Positions 8,023-17,694 of a stretch of 64,000 nucleotides of DNA are shown here, piece after piece (the stretch's first letter is position 1; each line of letters begins with the position of its first letter). Below the pieces are notes generated by a model. It searched no databases. It saw only the letters and a list, made by a program, of their open reading frames with translations, and was not told where the DNA came from. The DNA comes from Oceaniovalibus sp. ACAM 378. Lineage in GTDB: Bacteria; Pseudomonadota; Alphaproteobacteria; Rhodobacterales; Rhodobacteraceae. Location: NCBI RefSeq assembly GCF_008085915.1, contig NZ_VSJK01000001.1:124001-188000 (forward strand), read 5' to 3'. The position numbers and the translations under genes are program-made.

Positions 8023-8742
8023 TCAGCCCAGAAGCCGCGACGGCACTCCGTCGCTCAGCCAACTCTTCAACGCCTCGGTCACTGTATCGGGGCGTTCGAC
8101 CATCGGCAGATGCCCGGCACCCTCGACCACCACCAGCCGGGCGCGGGGCACCAGACCCGCCATGAATTCGTGGCGGCGCGGCAGATACAGGGTGTCTGCG
8201 GCACCGCACAACACCAAGGTCGGCACCTTGACGCCGCGCAGCGTGCGCTGCTGATCGGGCCGTCGTTGCAGTGCCGCCGCATGGCGCAGATAAGTCTCCG
8301 CCCCCAGATCCTTTGCCATCTGGCGGGCGAATTCACCGATCATCACGCGGTATTCCCCGGCTGCGAAACACTCATCCGGCAGTTCTTCGGCCAAAACGTC
8401 ATTCAGGCGCCCGGCCTTGGCACGAGCGATCCGCAGATCCCGTTGCGCGGCACCGGGCGGGGTTTCGGCAAGGCAATTGGTGCAAAGCAGCGCCAGACGG
8501 CTGACCCGTTCCGGCGCGCGGCGCTGGATTTCGGCGGCCACCATGCCGCCCATACCGTGCCCTGCCAACGCAAACCGGTCGGGCGCACCCTGCAAAGCTG
8601 CCTCGGCCATCGCTTCGATGCTGGCCGCCGCGCCATAGCGGGGCAGATACAACGGATGATCGGCGGACAGAGCCTCGATCTGGGCGCCCCAGACCCGCAC
8701 ATCGGCCACGAATCCGGGAAGAAGGACCAGAGGATCGCTCAT
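8023..8742 (-). CDS. Alpha/beta-hydrolase family protein lacking the nucleophile serine
   Basis: A 239-residue alpha/beta-hydrolase with oxyanion motif LLPGF, a later acid residue (CGAADTLYLP) and histidine (GAGHLPMVE). The nucleophile elbow, normally G-x-S-x-G, reads LAGHGMGGMVAA, so residue 63 is Gly (codon GGT) instead of Ser. Either the gene has lost activity or it works without the usual serine. The rest of the frame is intact and ordinary in codon use. It converges on phaZ with only 4 bases between the stops. The substrate is unknown. Confidence 0.8.
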   Translation of the reverse strand: MSDPLVLLPGFVADVRVWGAQIEALSADHPLYLPRYGAAASIEAMAEAALQGAPDRFALAGHGMGGMVAAEIQRRAPERVSRLALLCTNCLAETPPGAAQRDLRIARAKAGRLNDVLAEELPDECFAAGEYRVMIGEFARQMAKDLGAETYLRHAAALQRRPDQQRTLRGVKVPTLVLCGAADTLYLPRRHEFMAGLVPRARLVVVEGAGHLPMVERPDTVTEALKSWLSDGVPSRLLG

Positions 8743-9312
8743 CCGTCCGTCTGGCCCTGAGTTGCCGTCATGATTGAAGGATTGTGCATCCCGCGCACCC
8801 TAGGATCACTGCGGACAGGTCGCAAGCGGCGCATGGGTGCCCGATGACAGGATTTTTCACCTGGCCGCTATCCGCCTTGGCGCATTGCAAAATATGAAGA
8901 CCCTGCTCTGCTGCGTCGGCGAAGTCTGGGCGCGATGAACCATAACCTTGTCGCCAACCGCATTGCCGCCATCGAACGTATTGCCACCGCATCTGTCAGC
9001 CGGTTCGACGTGGCGATATTCACCCCGTCGCTAGGCAGCCGTGGCATGGTCTGGCGCACTCAACTCCCGCGCGGGTTCGCTCAGGTCGTGACGAGGACGT
9101 GAGCCGCAAAGGACAATACATCGAACCTGCGCAGGTCGATTTCGGTGGCATCGGCGCTCAGCAGCGCAGTCGCCAAACTCTCGTGCCTACGCCGTCAATT
9201 CGCGCCGAATGCCCCCCGTGGCGGTTTGCGCCGCAACCGGAAAAACGCCACGTCCTGAACATATCGCGCAAAGCAGGCCTGTTCATCAAAAATTTGGACA
9301 TATCCCGAATTC
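8743..9312. other. 570-base region without a recognised gene
   Basis: The region lies between two minus-strand hydrolase genes. Frames are short. On the plus strand a 14-codon frame (8894) ends in ATGA, which overlaps the start of a 55-codon frame at 8936-9103 (MNHNLVANRIAAIERIA...). Neither has a good ribosome site or a family I recognise. No tRNA fold, insertion sequence end or terminator with a T-run was found. It may be a decayed gene. Confidence 0.4.
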
Positions 9313-10296
9313 TCAGGGCAGTTTTGCAATCCAATCTGATGCAATCCGTTGCACCGGATCTGTAAGGCCCGGGCTCAGGATATCGCCCGCGATCACATGC
9401 GAGAACGGATCGTTGCCCGACGGCACATCAATCGGGTTGAGCGTCACCGGCCCGCCCCACCGCGCCGCTAACCGGCGGGTTTGTTTCTCGTTGACCACCC
9501 GGTCGCCGTCCGAAAACAGAAACAGTGCGGGCGTGGTCACCCCCGAGTAGTCAAGACCCCGCGCATAGCGCACCAAGGCCGCCATCGGCACCAGTGCCAC
9601 AGTTGGATAGCTGGTGGTCCAGTATTTCGCGTGGTCCGCGTTCAGCGGTGTGAGGTTGCGCTCGGCTCCCGCGATCAGTGCCGCCCACCAGCGCACCCCG
9701 GGCAGGGACAGCAGGATCGACGCGGGCGCCGCGAGGCCAAAGTTCGGCGAGATCAGGACCAATGCCTCAACCCCCTGAGACAGTTGCGGATCTTGCGCCG
9801 CGACGGCCGCCAATGTGCCGCCGGTCGAGGTGGCGATGATGATGATCCGGTCGCCGATCCGACGGGCGACTTCCAGCGCCTCGGCCACATCGTTCATCCA
9901 GTCCGCCACCCGGGGTTCGGCCATCGCCTGACTGGTGCGCCCATGTCCGGCCAGCCGGGTATAGACCAGATTCGCACCCAGATCGGCCGCCACGAGATCG
10001 GGAACCGGGCGAATCTCCTCCGAGGTGGCGGAAAAACCGTGCAGATAGACGATCACCCGATCCGTCCGCACACCCGCACCGTTCGCCCAGATCACGCGTT
10101 TTTCAACGCCCGGCGTGATATCGTCAAAGCCACTTTCCACACCGACAAGATAGGCGTCGATATCCTTGCCGATGGATGCGCCGTCAAAGGTGACCGCAGT
10201 CACCACCGGCTCGCGCGGGACCAGAAGAAATACCAGCACCACAGCCAACAGGACCGCCAGACCGCCACGCATGAACCATCGGACGGGGCGCCCCAT
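9313..10296 (-). CDS. Membrane-anchored alpha/beta-hydrolase (carboxylesterase-like)
   Basis: A 327-residue hydrolase with one N-terminal membrane segment (about residues 9-28, GGLAVLLAVVLVFLLVP), so the domain is probably periplasmic. The fold has VIVYLHGFSATSEE, a nucleophile elbow ATSTGG (the first Gly of GxSxG is Ala here), the acid in FSDGDRVV and the histidine in PFSHVIAG. The start ATG 10296 shares one base with the stop of the upstream hydrolase gene (TGATG), which points to coupled translation. An in-frame codon 14 residues earlier would lie inside that gene and is less likely. The substrate is unknown. Confidence 0.83.
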   Translation of the reverse strand: MGRPVRWFMRGGLAVLLAVVLVFLLVPREPVVTAVTFDGASIGKDIDAYLVGVESGFDDITPGVEKRVIWANGAGVRTDRVIVYLHGFSATSEEIRPVPDLVAADLGANLVYTRLAGHGRTSQAMAEPRVADWMNDVAEALEVARRIGDRIIIIATSTGGTLAAVAAQDPQLSQGVEALVLISPNFGLAAPASILLSLPGVRWWAALIAGAERNLTPLNADHAKYWTTSYPTVALVPMAALVRYARGLDYSGVTTPALFLFSDGDRVVNEKQTRRLAARWGGPVTLNPIDVPSGNDPFSHVIAGDILSPGLTDPVQRIASDWIAKLP

Positions 10297-11033
10297 CAGG
10301 TGATATCCGCGACAGCGGTCTCGATCATCGCCAGGCATTCGGGCGTGGAAAATCGATGATCCGCACCTTTCACCAGCAACAACCGTGCGTCCGGCGATTG
10401 CAGATGATCCAGCAGCCGCAACGCCACCGACATATCCACATCGGCATCTGCCGTCCCCTGCAAAAGACGCACTGGCCCGCGAAGTTCAAGTGATGCACGA
10501 AGAACGAGGTTCAAGCGACCGTCCTCTATGAGTTTTCGCGTGACCACATAGGGGCCGTCATCGTATTCGGACGGCAGTTCCACGCGCCCGTCCCGCACCA
10601 GTGCCGCGCGCTGGTCGTCGCTGAAACCCACCCACATACTGTCTTCTGTGAAATCAGGCGCCGCCGCGATACCGACAAGCCCGGCAACCCGGTCAGGCAT
10701 CGACCGTGCCACCAACAGCGCGATCCACCCCCCCATGGATGACCCAACCAGAACCTGCGGCCCCTCGGTCAGGGCCTCGATCGCGGCCATGGCATCCTCG
10801 GCCCATTCGCCGATACATCCCTCCTCAAATGCACCCGACGATTGACCGTGCCCGGAATAGTCAAAGCGCAGGAAAGCGCGGCCCATTTCTCGGGCAAAGC
10901 TTTGAAGATGCACCGCCTTCGTTCCCTGCATGTCGGACTTGAAACCGCCCAGAAACACAATCCCCGGCCCCTTGCCGGAAGAGTGCTCATAAGCGATCCG
11001 CCGACCTGCGGCTGTTTCGAGATAATCGACCAT
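10296..11033 (-). CDS. Alpha/beta-hydrolase, ABHD10-like thioesterase
   Basis: A 245-residue cytosolic hydrolase. The segments FLRFDYSGHGQSSG and GPQVLVGSSMGGWIALL closely resemble mitochondrial ABHD10 (acyl-protein thioesterase / acyl-glucuronide esterase). The catalytic Ser is in GSSMGG, the acid in GTADADVD and the His in KGADHRF. The start ATG 11033 follows GGGGAG by 3 bases. It lies between the MFS gene and the membrane-anchored hydrolase gene and is probably part of one transcript. The physiological substrate is not known. Confidence 0.85.
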   Translation of the reverse strand: MVDYLETAAGRRIAYEHSSGKGPGIVFLGGFKSDMQGTKAVHLQSFAREMGRAFLRFDYSGHGQSSGAFEEGCIGEWAEDAMAAIEALTEGPQVLVGSSMGGWIALLVARSMPDRVAGLVGIAAAPDFTEDSMWVGFSDDQRAALVRDGRVELPSEYDDGPYVVTRKLIEDGRLNLVLRASLELRGPVRLLQGTADADVDMSVALRLLDHLQSPDARLLLVKGADHRFSTPECLAMIETAVADIT

Positions 11034-11088
11034 GGGCTCCCCTTTTGCACCCATCGTGCCGTGCGGGCGGCGCGGATGCAATCGGCGA

Positions 11089-12405
11089 TCAGAACCCCTG
11101 CTCCACCTCGTTCAACCCCTGACCGATCCAAACCGCCGCCAGTGCCATCACCGCAAAGACCACCAGCGTCACCATGACCCCCGCAAGCGATGCCAGCGCG
11201 CCGAATATCCCGGACCCCAAAAGGATCACACCGATCACCGTATTGGTCACCGCCGTATAGGGGGCGCGCAGCTCGGCGGGGGCCATATCGACCAGATAGG
11301 TTGAACGCGCCTGTCGTACCCCGTGATAGGCCACCATCAGCACAAACAGCACCAGCGGCAGCGCCCAAAGCCTGCTGCTCAGCCCCGCCAGATGCAACGC
11401 CACCGCCCCAAACAGCGCCAGCGCCGTCACCAGGCCGCAAAGTTGCAGCACCCGCCTGCTGGAACGGTCCGACAACCGCCCCCAGCCCCAGGAACTGAGC
11501 AACGATGCAAGCGCCGAGGCGAGCACCAGCGCCCCCAGACGGTCGAACCCGCCCTGCCCGGCCTCTTGCCCCAGCAGCACCAGATATGGCGGTGCAAGCG
11601 CTGATCCGGTCAACAATCCGCGCGTCGCAATAAACCGTACCAGTTGCGGTTCTTCGCGCAGCAGCCGAAATTGCGACCAAGGCGTATCTGTGGTTTCCCC
11701 CGGATCGGCCTCTTCGTTCAGCGTTGAAAACAATGCGGCCGCGGCCAGCCACAGAGCGGCGGCAAGGGTCATCGCGGCCAGCACCAGAACCATCCGGTCA
11801 ACCGCGCCGGTCATCAGCGCCAGCGCAAACAGGATCACGCCAACCGAAGCGGCTGAACTCGCAAATCCCGTCGCCGCGCCGCGCCGCGATCTGCCCACCG
11901 TGCGGCCCAGAATGTCCTTATAGCTGACCGAACAGATGCTGCGCGACACTGCCAGAACGGCCAGCAGAACGCAGACGGCAATGCCTGCGGCCGCACCCGT
12001 CAGCGTCAGACCGGCGGCCACGATCCCTGCGGCCGCCACGGCTTGCCCGACGGACCCGGCGACCCAGACCCATTTGCGGCGCGCCATTGCGGGCAGACGG
12101 GGCGCGGTAAAAATCTGCGGCAACAGCGCCCCCGCCTCGCGGATCGGCACCAGAAGCCCGACAAGGAACGCCGAGGTGCCCAACTGTCCCAGCATCCATG
12201 ACAAGACAAGTTTAGGATCAATCAGTCCATCGGCCAGTTTGGTCATCGCCAGCGATCCGGCATGACACAGCAGGTTTCGCGGCTCACCCGGCGCAACACC
12301 CCGGGCATCGGCGTCCTGCCCCGAAATTGCGCGAAATGTTTTTGCGGTCAGTGAACTGGTCAATGCAGCCTCGCTTACTGGTCCATTGGCGGTCGCAGCC
12401 CACAC
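11089..12405 (-). CDS. Major facilitator superfamily transporter
   Basis: A 438-residue membrane protein with about 12 hydrophobic segments, for example WMLGQLGTSAFLVGLLVP, AVAAAGIVAAGLTLTGAAAG and VVFAVMALAAVWIG. A basic loop SYKDILGRTVGRSRRG lies between early helices, and RLSDRSSRRV lies between helices 8 and 9. The start at GTG 12405 is approximate because the upstream sequence gives no strong site. The substrate is unknown. The gene is divergent from thrS. Confidence 0.82.
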   Translation of the reverse strand: MWAATANGPVSEAALTSSLTAKTFRAISGQDADARGVAPGEPRNLLCHAGSLAMTKLADGLIDPKLVLSWMLGQLGTSAFLVGLLVPIREAGALLPQIFTAPRLPAMARRKWVWVAGSVGQAVAAAGIVAAGLTLTGAAAGIAVCVLLAVLAVSRSICSVSYKDILGRTVGRSRRGAATGFASSAASVGVILFALALMTGAVDRMVLVLAAMTLAAALWLAAAALFSTLNEEADPGETTDTPWSQFRLLREEPQLVRFIATRGLLTGSALAPPYLVLLGQEAGQGGFDRLGALVLASALASLLSSWGWGRLSDRSSRRVLQLCGLVTALALFGAVALHLAGLSSRLWALPLVLFVLMVAYHGVRQARSTYLVDMAPAELRAPYTAVTNTVIGVILLGSGIFGALASLAGVMVTLVVFAVMALAAVWIGQGLNEVEQGF

Positions 12406-12616
12406 CCTGCTCGACTATGCGCCGGGTATTTCTGCCTGTCACCTGACGGTCAGCATACCCGAAGCTGGCGGCAGAAACGATATCACCGAAGTGGCGAAGG
12501 ATTGGCGCGCGCTTGACAGCCTGCGCGCCGCCCTGCATGTCATGATCCGATCAATTCGCATCATAAACCCGCAACCGGGCGTTTCGTAGGCGCCAAAACG
12601 ACGAGGAGCATGGGCC

Positions 12617-14563
12617 ATGACCCAGATTTCCCTGACATTTCCCGACGGCAACGCACGGCAGTTCGACGCCGGAATCACCGCTGCCGAAGTTGCCGCATCG
12701 ATCTCCACCTCATTGGGGAAAAAGGCGGTCTCGGCCAATCTGGACGGCGCGCACTGGGATCTGGCCTGGCCGATCGAGAATGATGCGGCCATCGCGATCA
12801 ACACCATGGCCGACACTGCGCCGGGGCTGGAGCTGATCCGTCACGATCTGGCGCATATCATGGCCCGCGCGGTGCAGGAACTCTGGCCGGACGTCAAAGT
12901 CACCATCGGCCCGGTGCGCGACTATGGCTGGTTCTATGATTTCGACCGCGCCGAGCCGTTCACGCCCGAGGATCTGGGCGCGATCGAAACCAAGATGAAA
13001 CAGATCATCGCCGCGAAAGATCCGGTCAGAACCGAAATTTGGGACCGCGAGCGCGCCATTGCCCATTACAAGGCCAAGGATGAACCCTTCAAGATCGAGC
13101 TGATCGACCGCATCCCGGGCGACGAACCCCTGCGGATGTATTGGCACGGCGATTGGCAGGATCTCTGCCGTGGTCCGCATCTGCAAAACACCGGTCAGGT
13201 TCCGGCGGACGGGTTCAAGCTGATGAATGTCGCCGGGGCCTATTGGCTGGGGGATTCCACGCGCCCGATGCTGCAACGGATTTACGGCGTGGCCTTCAAA
13301 AGTCGCGATGACCTGAAGGCGCATCTGACGATGCTGGAAGAAGCGGCGTTGCGCGATCACCGAAAATTGGGCCGCGAGATGAACCTGTTCCACATGCAGG
13401 AGGAAGCGCCGGGTCAGGTGTTCTGGCATCCGAACGGCTGGACGATCTATACCACGCTGCAGGATTACATGCGCCGCAAACAGCGTGCGGCCGGCTATGT
13501 CGAGGTGAATACCCCGCAAGTGGTCGACCGCAAACTGTGGGTGCAATCCGGCCACTGGGACAACTATCAGGAACATATGTTCATCGTCGAAGTGGACGAA
13601 GAACACGCCCGCGAAAAATCGATCAACGCCCTGAAGCCGATGAATTGCCCCTGCCATGTGCAGATTTTCAATCAGGGTCTGAAATCCTATCGTGACCTGC
13701 CCCTGCGCATGGCCGAGTTCGGCTCCTGCTCCCGATATGAGCCTTCGGGTGCTTTGCACGGGATCATGCGGGTCCGTGGTTTCACGCAAGACGACGCGCA
13801 TATCTTCTGCCGCGAAGATCAGATCGAATCGGAATGCGCCGGGTTCATCGAATTTCTGTCGTCGGTGTATAAGGATCTGGGATTCGAAGAGTTCGAGATC
13901 ATGTTCGCCACCCGCCCCGAAAAACGGGTCGGTACGGAAGAAAGCTGGGACAAGATGGAAGCCGCGCTGGAAAGCGCGATCCGCAAGACCGGGCATGAGT
14001 TCACACTGGAACCGGGCGAAGGCGCGTTCTATGCCCCCAAGCTGGATTTCAAATTGACCGACGCTATTGGCAGAGTCTGGCAGTGTGGCACATTTCAGGT
14101 CGATCCCAATCTGCCCGAACGGCTTGGCGCGACCTATATCGGTGAGGATTCGCAGAGGCACCGCCCCTATATGCTGCACCGCGCCTGTCTGGGCAGTTTT
14201 GAGCGGTTCATCGGCATCCTGATTGAAAACTGGGCGGGCAAGCTGCCGTTCTGGCTGGCTCCGCGTCAAGTTGTCGTGGCGTCGATCGTGTCGGATGTTG
14301 ACGGCTATACCAACGAAGTCGTGGCCGCGCTGAAGGCTGCCGGGATCAGGGCCGAGGCGGACACCCGCAACGAAAAGATCAACTATAAGGTGAGGGAACA
14401 TTCGCTTGGCAAGGTGCCGGTGATCCTTGCCCTTGGTGCACGCGAAGTTGAAGAGCGCAGCGTTTCCATGCGTCGGCTGGGTGACAAGCACAGCCGCACG
14501 CTTTCGCTGGAACAGGTGATCGCCGATCTGTCCGCCGAGGCGAAGGCCCCCGATCAGCGCTGA
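12617..14563 (+). CDS. thrS: Threonyl-tRNA synthetase
   Basis: Charges tRNA-Thr. The 648-residue length is normal. Order: TGS domain (residues 1-60), editing domain with [11 protein letters not shown] and DLCRGPHL (about 75-225), class II core with motif 2 [15 protein letters not shown], zinc ligands in [11 protein letters not shown] and later histidines, and the anticodon-binding domain from about residue 545. GAGGAG lies 9 bases before ATG 12617. No T-box or other leader is recognised. Confidence 0.97.
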   Translation: MTQISLTFPDGNARQFDAGITAAEVAASISTSLGKKAVSANLDGAHWDLAWPIENDAAIAINTMADTAPGLELIRHDLAHIMARAVQELWPDVKVTIGPVRDYGWFYDFDRAEPFTPEDLGAIETKMKQIIAAKDPVRTEIWDRERAIAHYKAKDEPFKIELIDRIPGDEPLRMYWHGDWQDLCRGPHLQNTGQVPADGFKLMNVAGAYWLGDSTRPMLQRIYGVAFKSRDDLKAHLTMLEEAALRDHRKLGREMNLFHMQEEAPGQVFWHPNGWTIYTTLQDYMRRKQRAAGYVEVNTPQVVDRKLWVQSGHWDNYQEHMFIVEVDEEHAREKSINALKPMNCPCHVQIFNQGLKSYRDLPLRMAEFGSCSRYEPSGALHGIMRVRGFTQDDAHIFCREDQIESECAGFIEFLSSVYKDLGFEEFEIMFATRPEKRVGTEESWDKMEAALESAIRKTGHEFTLEPGEGAFYAPKLDFKLTDAIGRVWQCGTFQVDPNLPERLGATYIGEDSQRHRPYMLHRACLGSFERFIGILIENWAGKLPFWLAPRQVVVASIVSDVDGYTNEVVAALKAAGIRAEADTRNEKINYKVREHSLGKVPVILALGAREVEERSVSMRRLGDKHSRTLSLEQVIADLSAEAKAPDQR

Positions 14564-14579
14564 CCGGGTGACGCGACAG

Positions 14580-14605
14580 GGCGCCGGGGATCTATGCCCG
14601 GCGCC
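14580..14605 (+). terminator. GC-rich hairpin after thrS
   Basis: A 9-base stem (GGCGCCGGG with CCCGGCGCC, 8-base loop) lies 17 bases after the thrS stop. No T-run follows, so it may be a Rho-type or 3'-stabilising structure. Confidence 0.45.
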
Positions 14606-14718
14606 AGAGAGCACCAGTCATCGGCCCCGCGCCTGAACGCCCAACTGGCGGAAAACGCCCGATAAACGCTGCTTTCAAGGTTGCACTTGAAATTTGCCGC
14701 AGATGTCGGAGTATCAAT

Positions 14719-14735
14719 GTCGGATGACATCCGAC
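14719..14735. promoter_or_regulatory. Perfect palindrome upstream of the cold-shock gene
   Basis: GTCGGATG-A-CATCCGAC has 8-base perfect arms. An extra copy of ATGTCGGA lies 14 bases upstream (14703-14710 and 14717-14724). It lies about 107 bases before the csp start and is followed by TTT, so it could be an operator or a hairpin in the leader RNA. Confidence 0.4.
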
Positions 14736-14841
14736 TTTCCGAACGTCCGCCTTGGTCGAGGCAGCCGCATTTGCAGAGAGACGCCGGATGCATCTTATCC
14801 GTGCCAATTTTGCGCGCGGGCAACGACAAAGGAGAGATGGC

Positions 14842-15048
14842 ATGCCTACTGGCACCGTTAAATGGTTCAACACCGCAAAGGGGTTCGGTTTCATTGCGCC
14901 CGATACCGGCGGCAAGGATATTTTCGTTCACATTTCCGCAGTTGAAAGCGCCGGTCTTTCCGGGCTCGCTGACGACCAAAAGGTCAGCTACGAGTTGATC
15001 GAAGGGCGCGACGGACGCCAATCGGCGGGCGATCTTAGAACGCTTTAA
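14842..15048 (+). CDS. Cold-shock domain protein
   Basis: A 68-residue single-stranded nucleic-acid-binding protein of the CspA family. RNP1 is KGFGFIAP and RNP2 is IFVHIS, after the usual MPTGTVKWFNTAKG start. AAAGGAGAG at 14828-14836 sets the ATG at 14842; the open frame extends upstream but lacks a site. It is monocistronic between thrS and a convergent secreted-protein gene. CspA-family genes often have long structured leaders, and the 17-bp palindrome upstream would fit one. Confidence 0.93.
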   Translation: MPTGTVKWFNTAKGFGFIAPDTGGKDIFVHISAVESAGLSGLADDQKVSYELIEGRDGRQSAGDLRTL

Positions 15049-15057
15049 GTCAATGCA

Positions 15058-15101
15058 GGCGCGGCGCAACCTGCGGCATTCATCCGCACCGGTGCCGCGC
15101 C
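15058..15101. terminator. Possible bidirectional hairpin between convergent genes
   Basis: GGCGCGGC at 15058-15065 pairs with GCCGCGCC at 15094-15101. It lies between the csp stop and the convergent secreted-protein gene. The loop is long and there is no T-run. Confidence 0.3.
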
Positions 15102-15120
15102 GAATCACTCCGAAACGATG

Positions 15121-15420
15121 TCAGTCGCCCAGCCCTTTGCCGGTAGGAATGCCCTTTTGCCGCGGTATCCTCTCGGGATGGGAACGGCGTGCTTTGTGAA
15201 CTTTCGTCTTGACGGGATGGCGCATCGCTTCGGCATAGGAAACATTCCGGTTCGGCACGCCGCAGCAGATCACGCCATTCGCGGTCACCGGCTGCAATCC
15301 GGCGGGGCAATAATTGACGGCAGTGGGATAGGGATAGACATTCCCGGCTGAAAGCAGTGTCGGCGCCACAATCAGCGCCGCCGCGCTCAGCGCAGTTTTC
15401 ACCATCGTTCTCAGTGTCAT
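15121..15420 (-). CDS. Small secreted protein, unknown function
   Basis: A 99-residue protein with a typical signal peptide (MTLRTMVKTALSAAALIVAP, then TLLSAG). The mature part is short, with two cysteines in CCGVPNR and one in NYCPAGLQPV, and ends in a very basic tail (KTKVHKARRSHPERIPRQKG). GGGGA lies 6 bases before ATG 15420, which is preferred to an upstream in-frame start. I do not recognise the family. The cysteines and basic tail suggest a periplasmic or surface role. Confidence 0.65.
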   Translation of the reverse strand: MTLRTMVKTALSAAALIVAPTLLSAGNVYPYPTAVNYCPAGLQPVTANGVICCGVPNRNVSYAEAMRHPVKTKVHKARRSHPERIPRQKGIPTGKGLGD

Positions 15421-15629
15421 ATGTTTCCCCGTCGCAAATGCGATATGCCATTCTATCGGAAAAACAGTAACGGCGCCGTGATCGCGGGTCAAATGGCCAA
15501 AGGAAACCCCCGAGATTTTCGACGACACAGGAATTGCACAATAATTTTACGGAATTGCAGTGGTTTCGCCCTGCCCGCCGCCGCGTGAAATGTCTATCCT
15601 CGGTGCGACGCGCCAAAAGGAGAGATGAG

Positions 15630-16463
15630 ATGAACGATCCGATCTATACGCCCCCCGCGGTCTGGACAGAGGAGGCGCCAAGCGGCGGTCAATTTGCCAG
15701 CATCAACCGCCCGATCTCAGGCCCGACCCATGACAAGACCCTGCCGGTGGGCGTACATCCCCTGCAACTCTGGTCGCAGGGCACGCCGAACGGGATCAAA
15801 GTGACCGTGATGCTGGAAGAACTGCTGGCGGCCGGACATACCGGTGCCGAATACGACGCCTGGTTGATCCGCATCGGCGAGGGTGACCAGTTTTCCAGCG
15901 GATTTGTCGAAATCAACCCAAACTCGAAAATCCCGGCCTTTCTGGATCGCGAGACCGGCGTGCGGGTGTTCGAATCCGGCTCGATCCTGTTGTATCTGGC
16001 CGAAAAGTTCGGAGCCTTACTGCCCAAGGATCTATCGGCGCGTACCGAAACCCTGAATTGGCTGTTCTGGCAGATGGGTTCGGCACCCTATCTGGGCGGT
16101 GGCTTTGGCCATTTCTATAAGTATGCGCCGGAAAAATATGAATATCCGATCAATAGGTTCACCATGGAGATCAAGCGGCAGCTTGACCTGCTGAACAAGA
16201 CACTGGCCGACCGCGCCTTCATCGCCGGAGATGAATACACGATTGCCGATATTGCGATCTGGCCTTGGTATGGAGCACTAGTGCGCGGTGAGGTTTACGA
16301 CGCGGTCGAATTCCTGTCGGCACACGAATACACCAACGTGATCCGCTGGGCCGATGCAGTCGCCGAGCGCCCCGCGGTGAAACGCGGACTCCGGATCAAC
16401 CGCACATCGGACAACAACACCGACTGGATATCCGAGCGTCATTCAGCCGCGGATCTGGACTGA
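15630..16463 (+). CDS. yghU: Glutathione-dependent disulfide-bond oxidoreductase (YghU-type GST)
   Basis: A 277-residue nu-class glutathione transferase. It contains LQLWSQGTPNGIKVTVMLEE (thioredoxin-fold start binding glutathione), PNSKIPAFLDRETGVRVFES with the cis-proline loop, GSILLYLAEKFG, and the helical domain with AGDEYTIADIAIWPWYG. The long N-terminal extension (YTPPAVWTEEAPSGGQFASI) is typical of YghU. AAAAGGAGAG lies 6 bases upstream of ATG 15630. It converges on sufS, with 5 bases between the stops. Confidence 0.93.
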   Translation: MNDPIYTPPAVWTEEAPSGGQFASINRPISGPTHDKTLPVGVHPLQLWSQGTPNGIKVTVMLEELLAAGHTGAEYDAWLIRIGEGDQFSSGFVEINPNSKIPAFLDRETGVRVFESGSILLYLAEKFGALLPKDLSARTETLNWLFWQMGSAPYLGGGFGHFYKYAPEKYEYPINRFTMEIKRQLDLLNKTLADRAFIAGDEYTIADIAIWPWYGALVRGEVYDAVEFLSAHEYTNVIRWADAVAERPAVKRGLRINRTSDNNTDWISERHSAADLD

Positions 16464-16468
16464 CGTCC

Positions 16469-17689
16469 TCAGGCGAAAAGATCGCGACACAATTCCAACG
16501 CGTCAATCAGCGCGTCAACTTCCTCGGTCGTGTTATACAGGCCAAAGGACGCGCGGCAGGTTGCGGTCAGACCAAGATGTTCCATCAGCGGGCCGGTGCA
16601 ATGCTGGCCCGCGCGCACCGCGATGCCGCGTTTGTCCAGCACGGTAGAAATGTCATGGGCATGGGCCGGACCGTCCAGCGTGAAAGAAAAGATCGCACCC
16701 TTGTCCGGCGTTGTTCCCTGTAACGACAACCAGTTCAACCCGGTCAGACGCTCGGTCGCATAGTCGCGCAAGACCGTCTCGTGCGCGGCGATATTATCCA
16801 TCCCCAGCGCCAGCATATAGTCCAGCGCGACGCCCAGCCCGATCTGCTGCACGATACCGGGGGTGCCCGCCTCGAACTTCATCGGGGCGTCGTTCCAGTC
16901 GATTCCGTCTTTGCGAACTTCCCGGATCATGTCGCCGCCGCCGATGAACGGACGCATTTCCGCCATCCGCTCCTTTTTGACATAGATCGCGCCCGACCCC
17001 GAAGGACCATAGAGCTTGTGCCCCGTAATTGGATAGAAATCGACGCCAAGCGCCTGAACGTCCACTGGTCCGTGCACGGCCGCCTGAGAGCCATCGGCCA
17101 GCACAGGCACGCCTTTGGCATGTGCCCCGTCGCAGATCGCCTTGATATCGACCCGGGTGCCCAACACGTTGGACATATGCGTGACAGCAATCAGTTTGGT
17201 CTTCGGCGTGATCGCATCCAGCACCGCCTGAGGATCAAGCGCACCACTGGCGTCCACGTCCACCCATTTCAGCACGACGCCCTGCCGCTCGCGCAGGAAG
17301 TGCCAGGGCACGATATTGGCGTGATGCTCCATCACGCTGAGGATGATTTCGTCACCCGCCTGCATTCGGGGCATGGCCCAGCCATAGGCGATCATGTTGA
17401 TTCCCATGGTCGCGCCCGAGTTCATCACAATTTCATCTTCGCTGGCCGCGTTCAGGAAACGCGCAATGGTGCCGCGCACCGCCTCATAGTGATCGGTGGC
17501 AAGGTTCGACAGATAATGCAGGCCACGATGCACATTGGCATATTCCATGGAATAGGCGTTGGTGATCGCATCGATAACCACCTGCGGTTTCTGCGCCGAT
17601 GCCCCGTTGTCGAGATATACCAGCGGCTTGCCATTCACCTGACGCGCCAGAATCGGAAAATCGGCGCGTATCTTTGCGACGTCATACAT
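16469..17689 (-). CDS. sufS: Cysteine desulfurase SufS (group II)
   Basis: Releases sulfur from cysteine for Fe-S cluster assembly. The 406-residue PLP enzyme has HHANIVPWHFL, the cofactor lysine in ITGHKLYGPSGSG and the persulfide cysteine in TATCRASFGLYN. The short loop around the cysteine marks group II SufS. I choose ATG 17689 because GGAG lies 8 bases upstream; a GTG 9 bases earlier overlaps the preceding stop but is poorly spaced. It is the last gene of the suf transcript. No sufE or sufT follows here, since the next gene is convergent. Confidence 0.94.
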   Translation of the reverse strand: MYDVAKIRADFPILARQVNGKPLVYLDNGASAQKPQVVIDAITNAYSMEYANVHRGLHYLSNLATDHYEAVRGTIARFLNAASEDEIVMNSGATMGINMIAYGWAMPRMQAGDEIILSVMEHHANIVPWHFLRERQGVVLKWVDVDASGALDPQAVLDAITPKTKLIAVTHMSNVLGTRVDIKAICDGAHAKGVPVLADGSQAAVHGPVDVQALGVDFYPITGHKLYGPSGSGAIYVKKERMAEMRPFIGGGDMIREVRKDGIDWNDAPMKFEAGTPGIVQQIGLGVALDYMLALGMDNIAAHETVLRDYATERLTGLNWLSLQGTTPDKGAIFSFTLDGPAHAHDISTVLDKRGIAVRAGQHCTGPLMEHLGLTATCRASFGLYNTTEEVDALIDALELCRDLFA

Positions 17690-17694
17690 CGTGT

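Noticed and set aside
9060-9312. Possible tRNA gene
   Set aside because: No cloverleaf with a GGTTC-type T arm and acceptor stem could be formed.
10769-11752. 327-codon minus-strand open frame
   Set aside because: It is an alternate frame of the MFS and ABHD10-like genes, which both show clear family motifs.
12710-14614. 634-codon open frame on the minus strand
   Set aside because: It is antisense to thrS; GC-rich codon use leaves long open shadow frames and no domain is visible.
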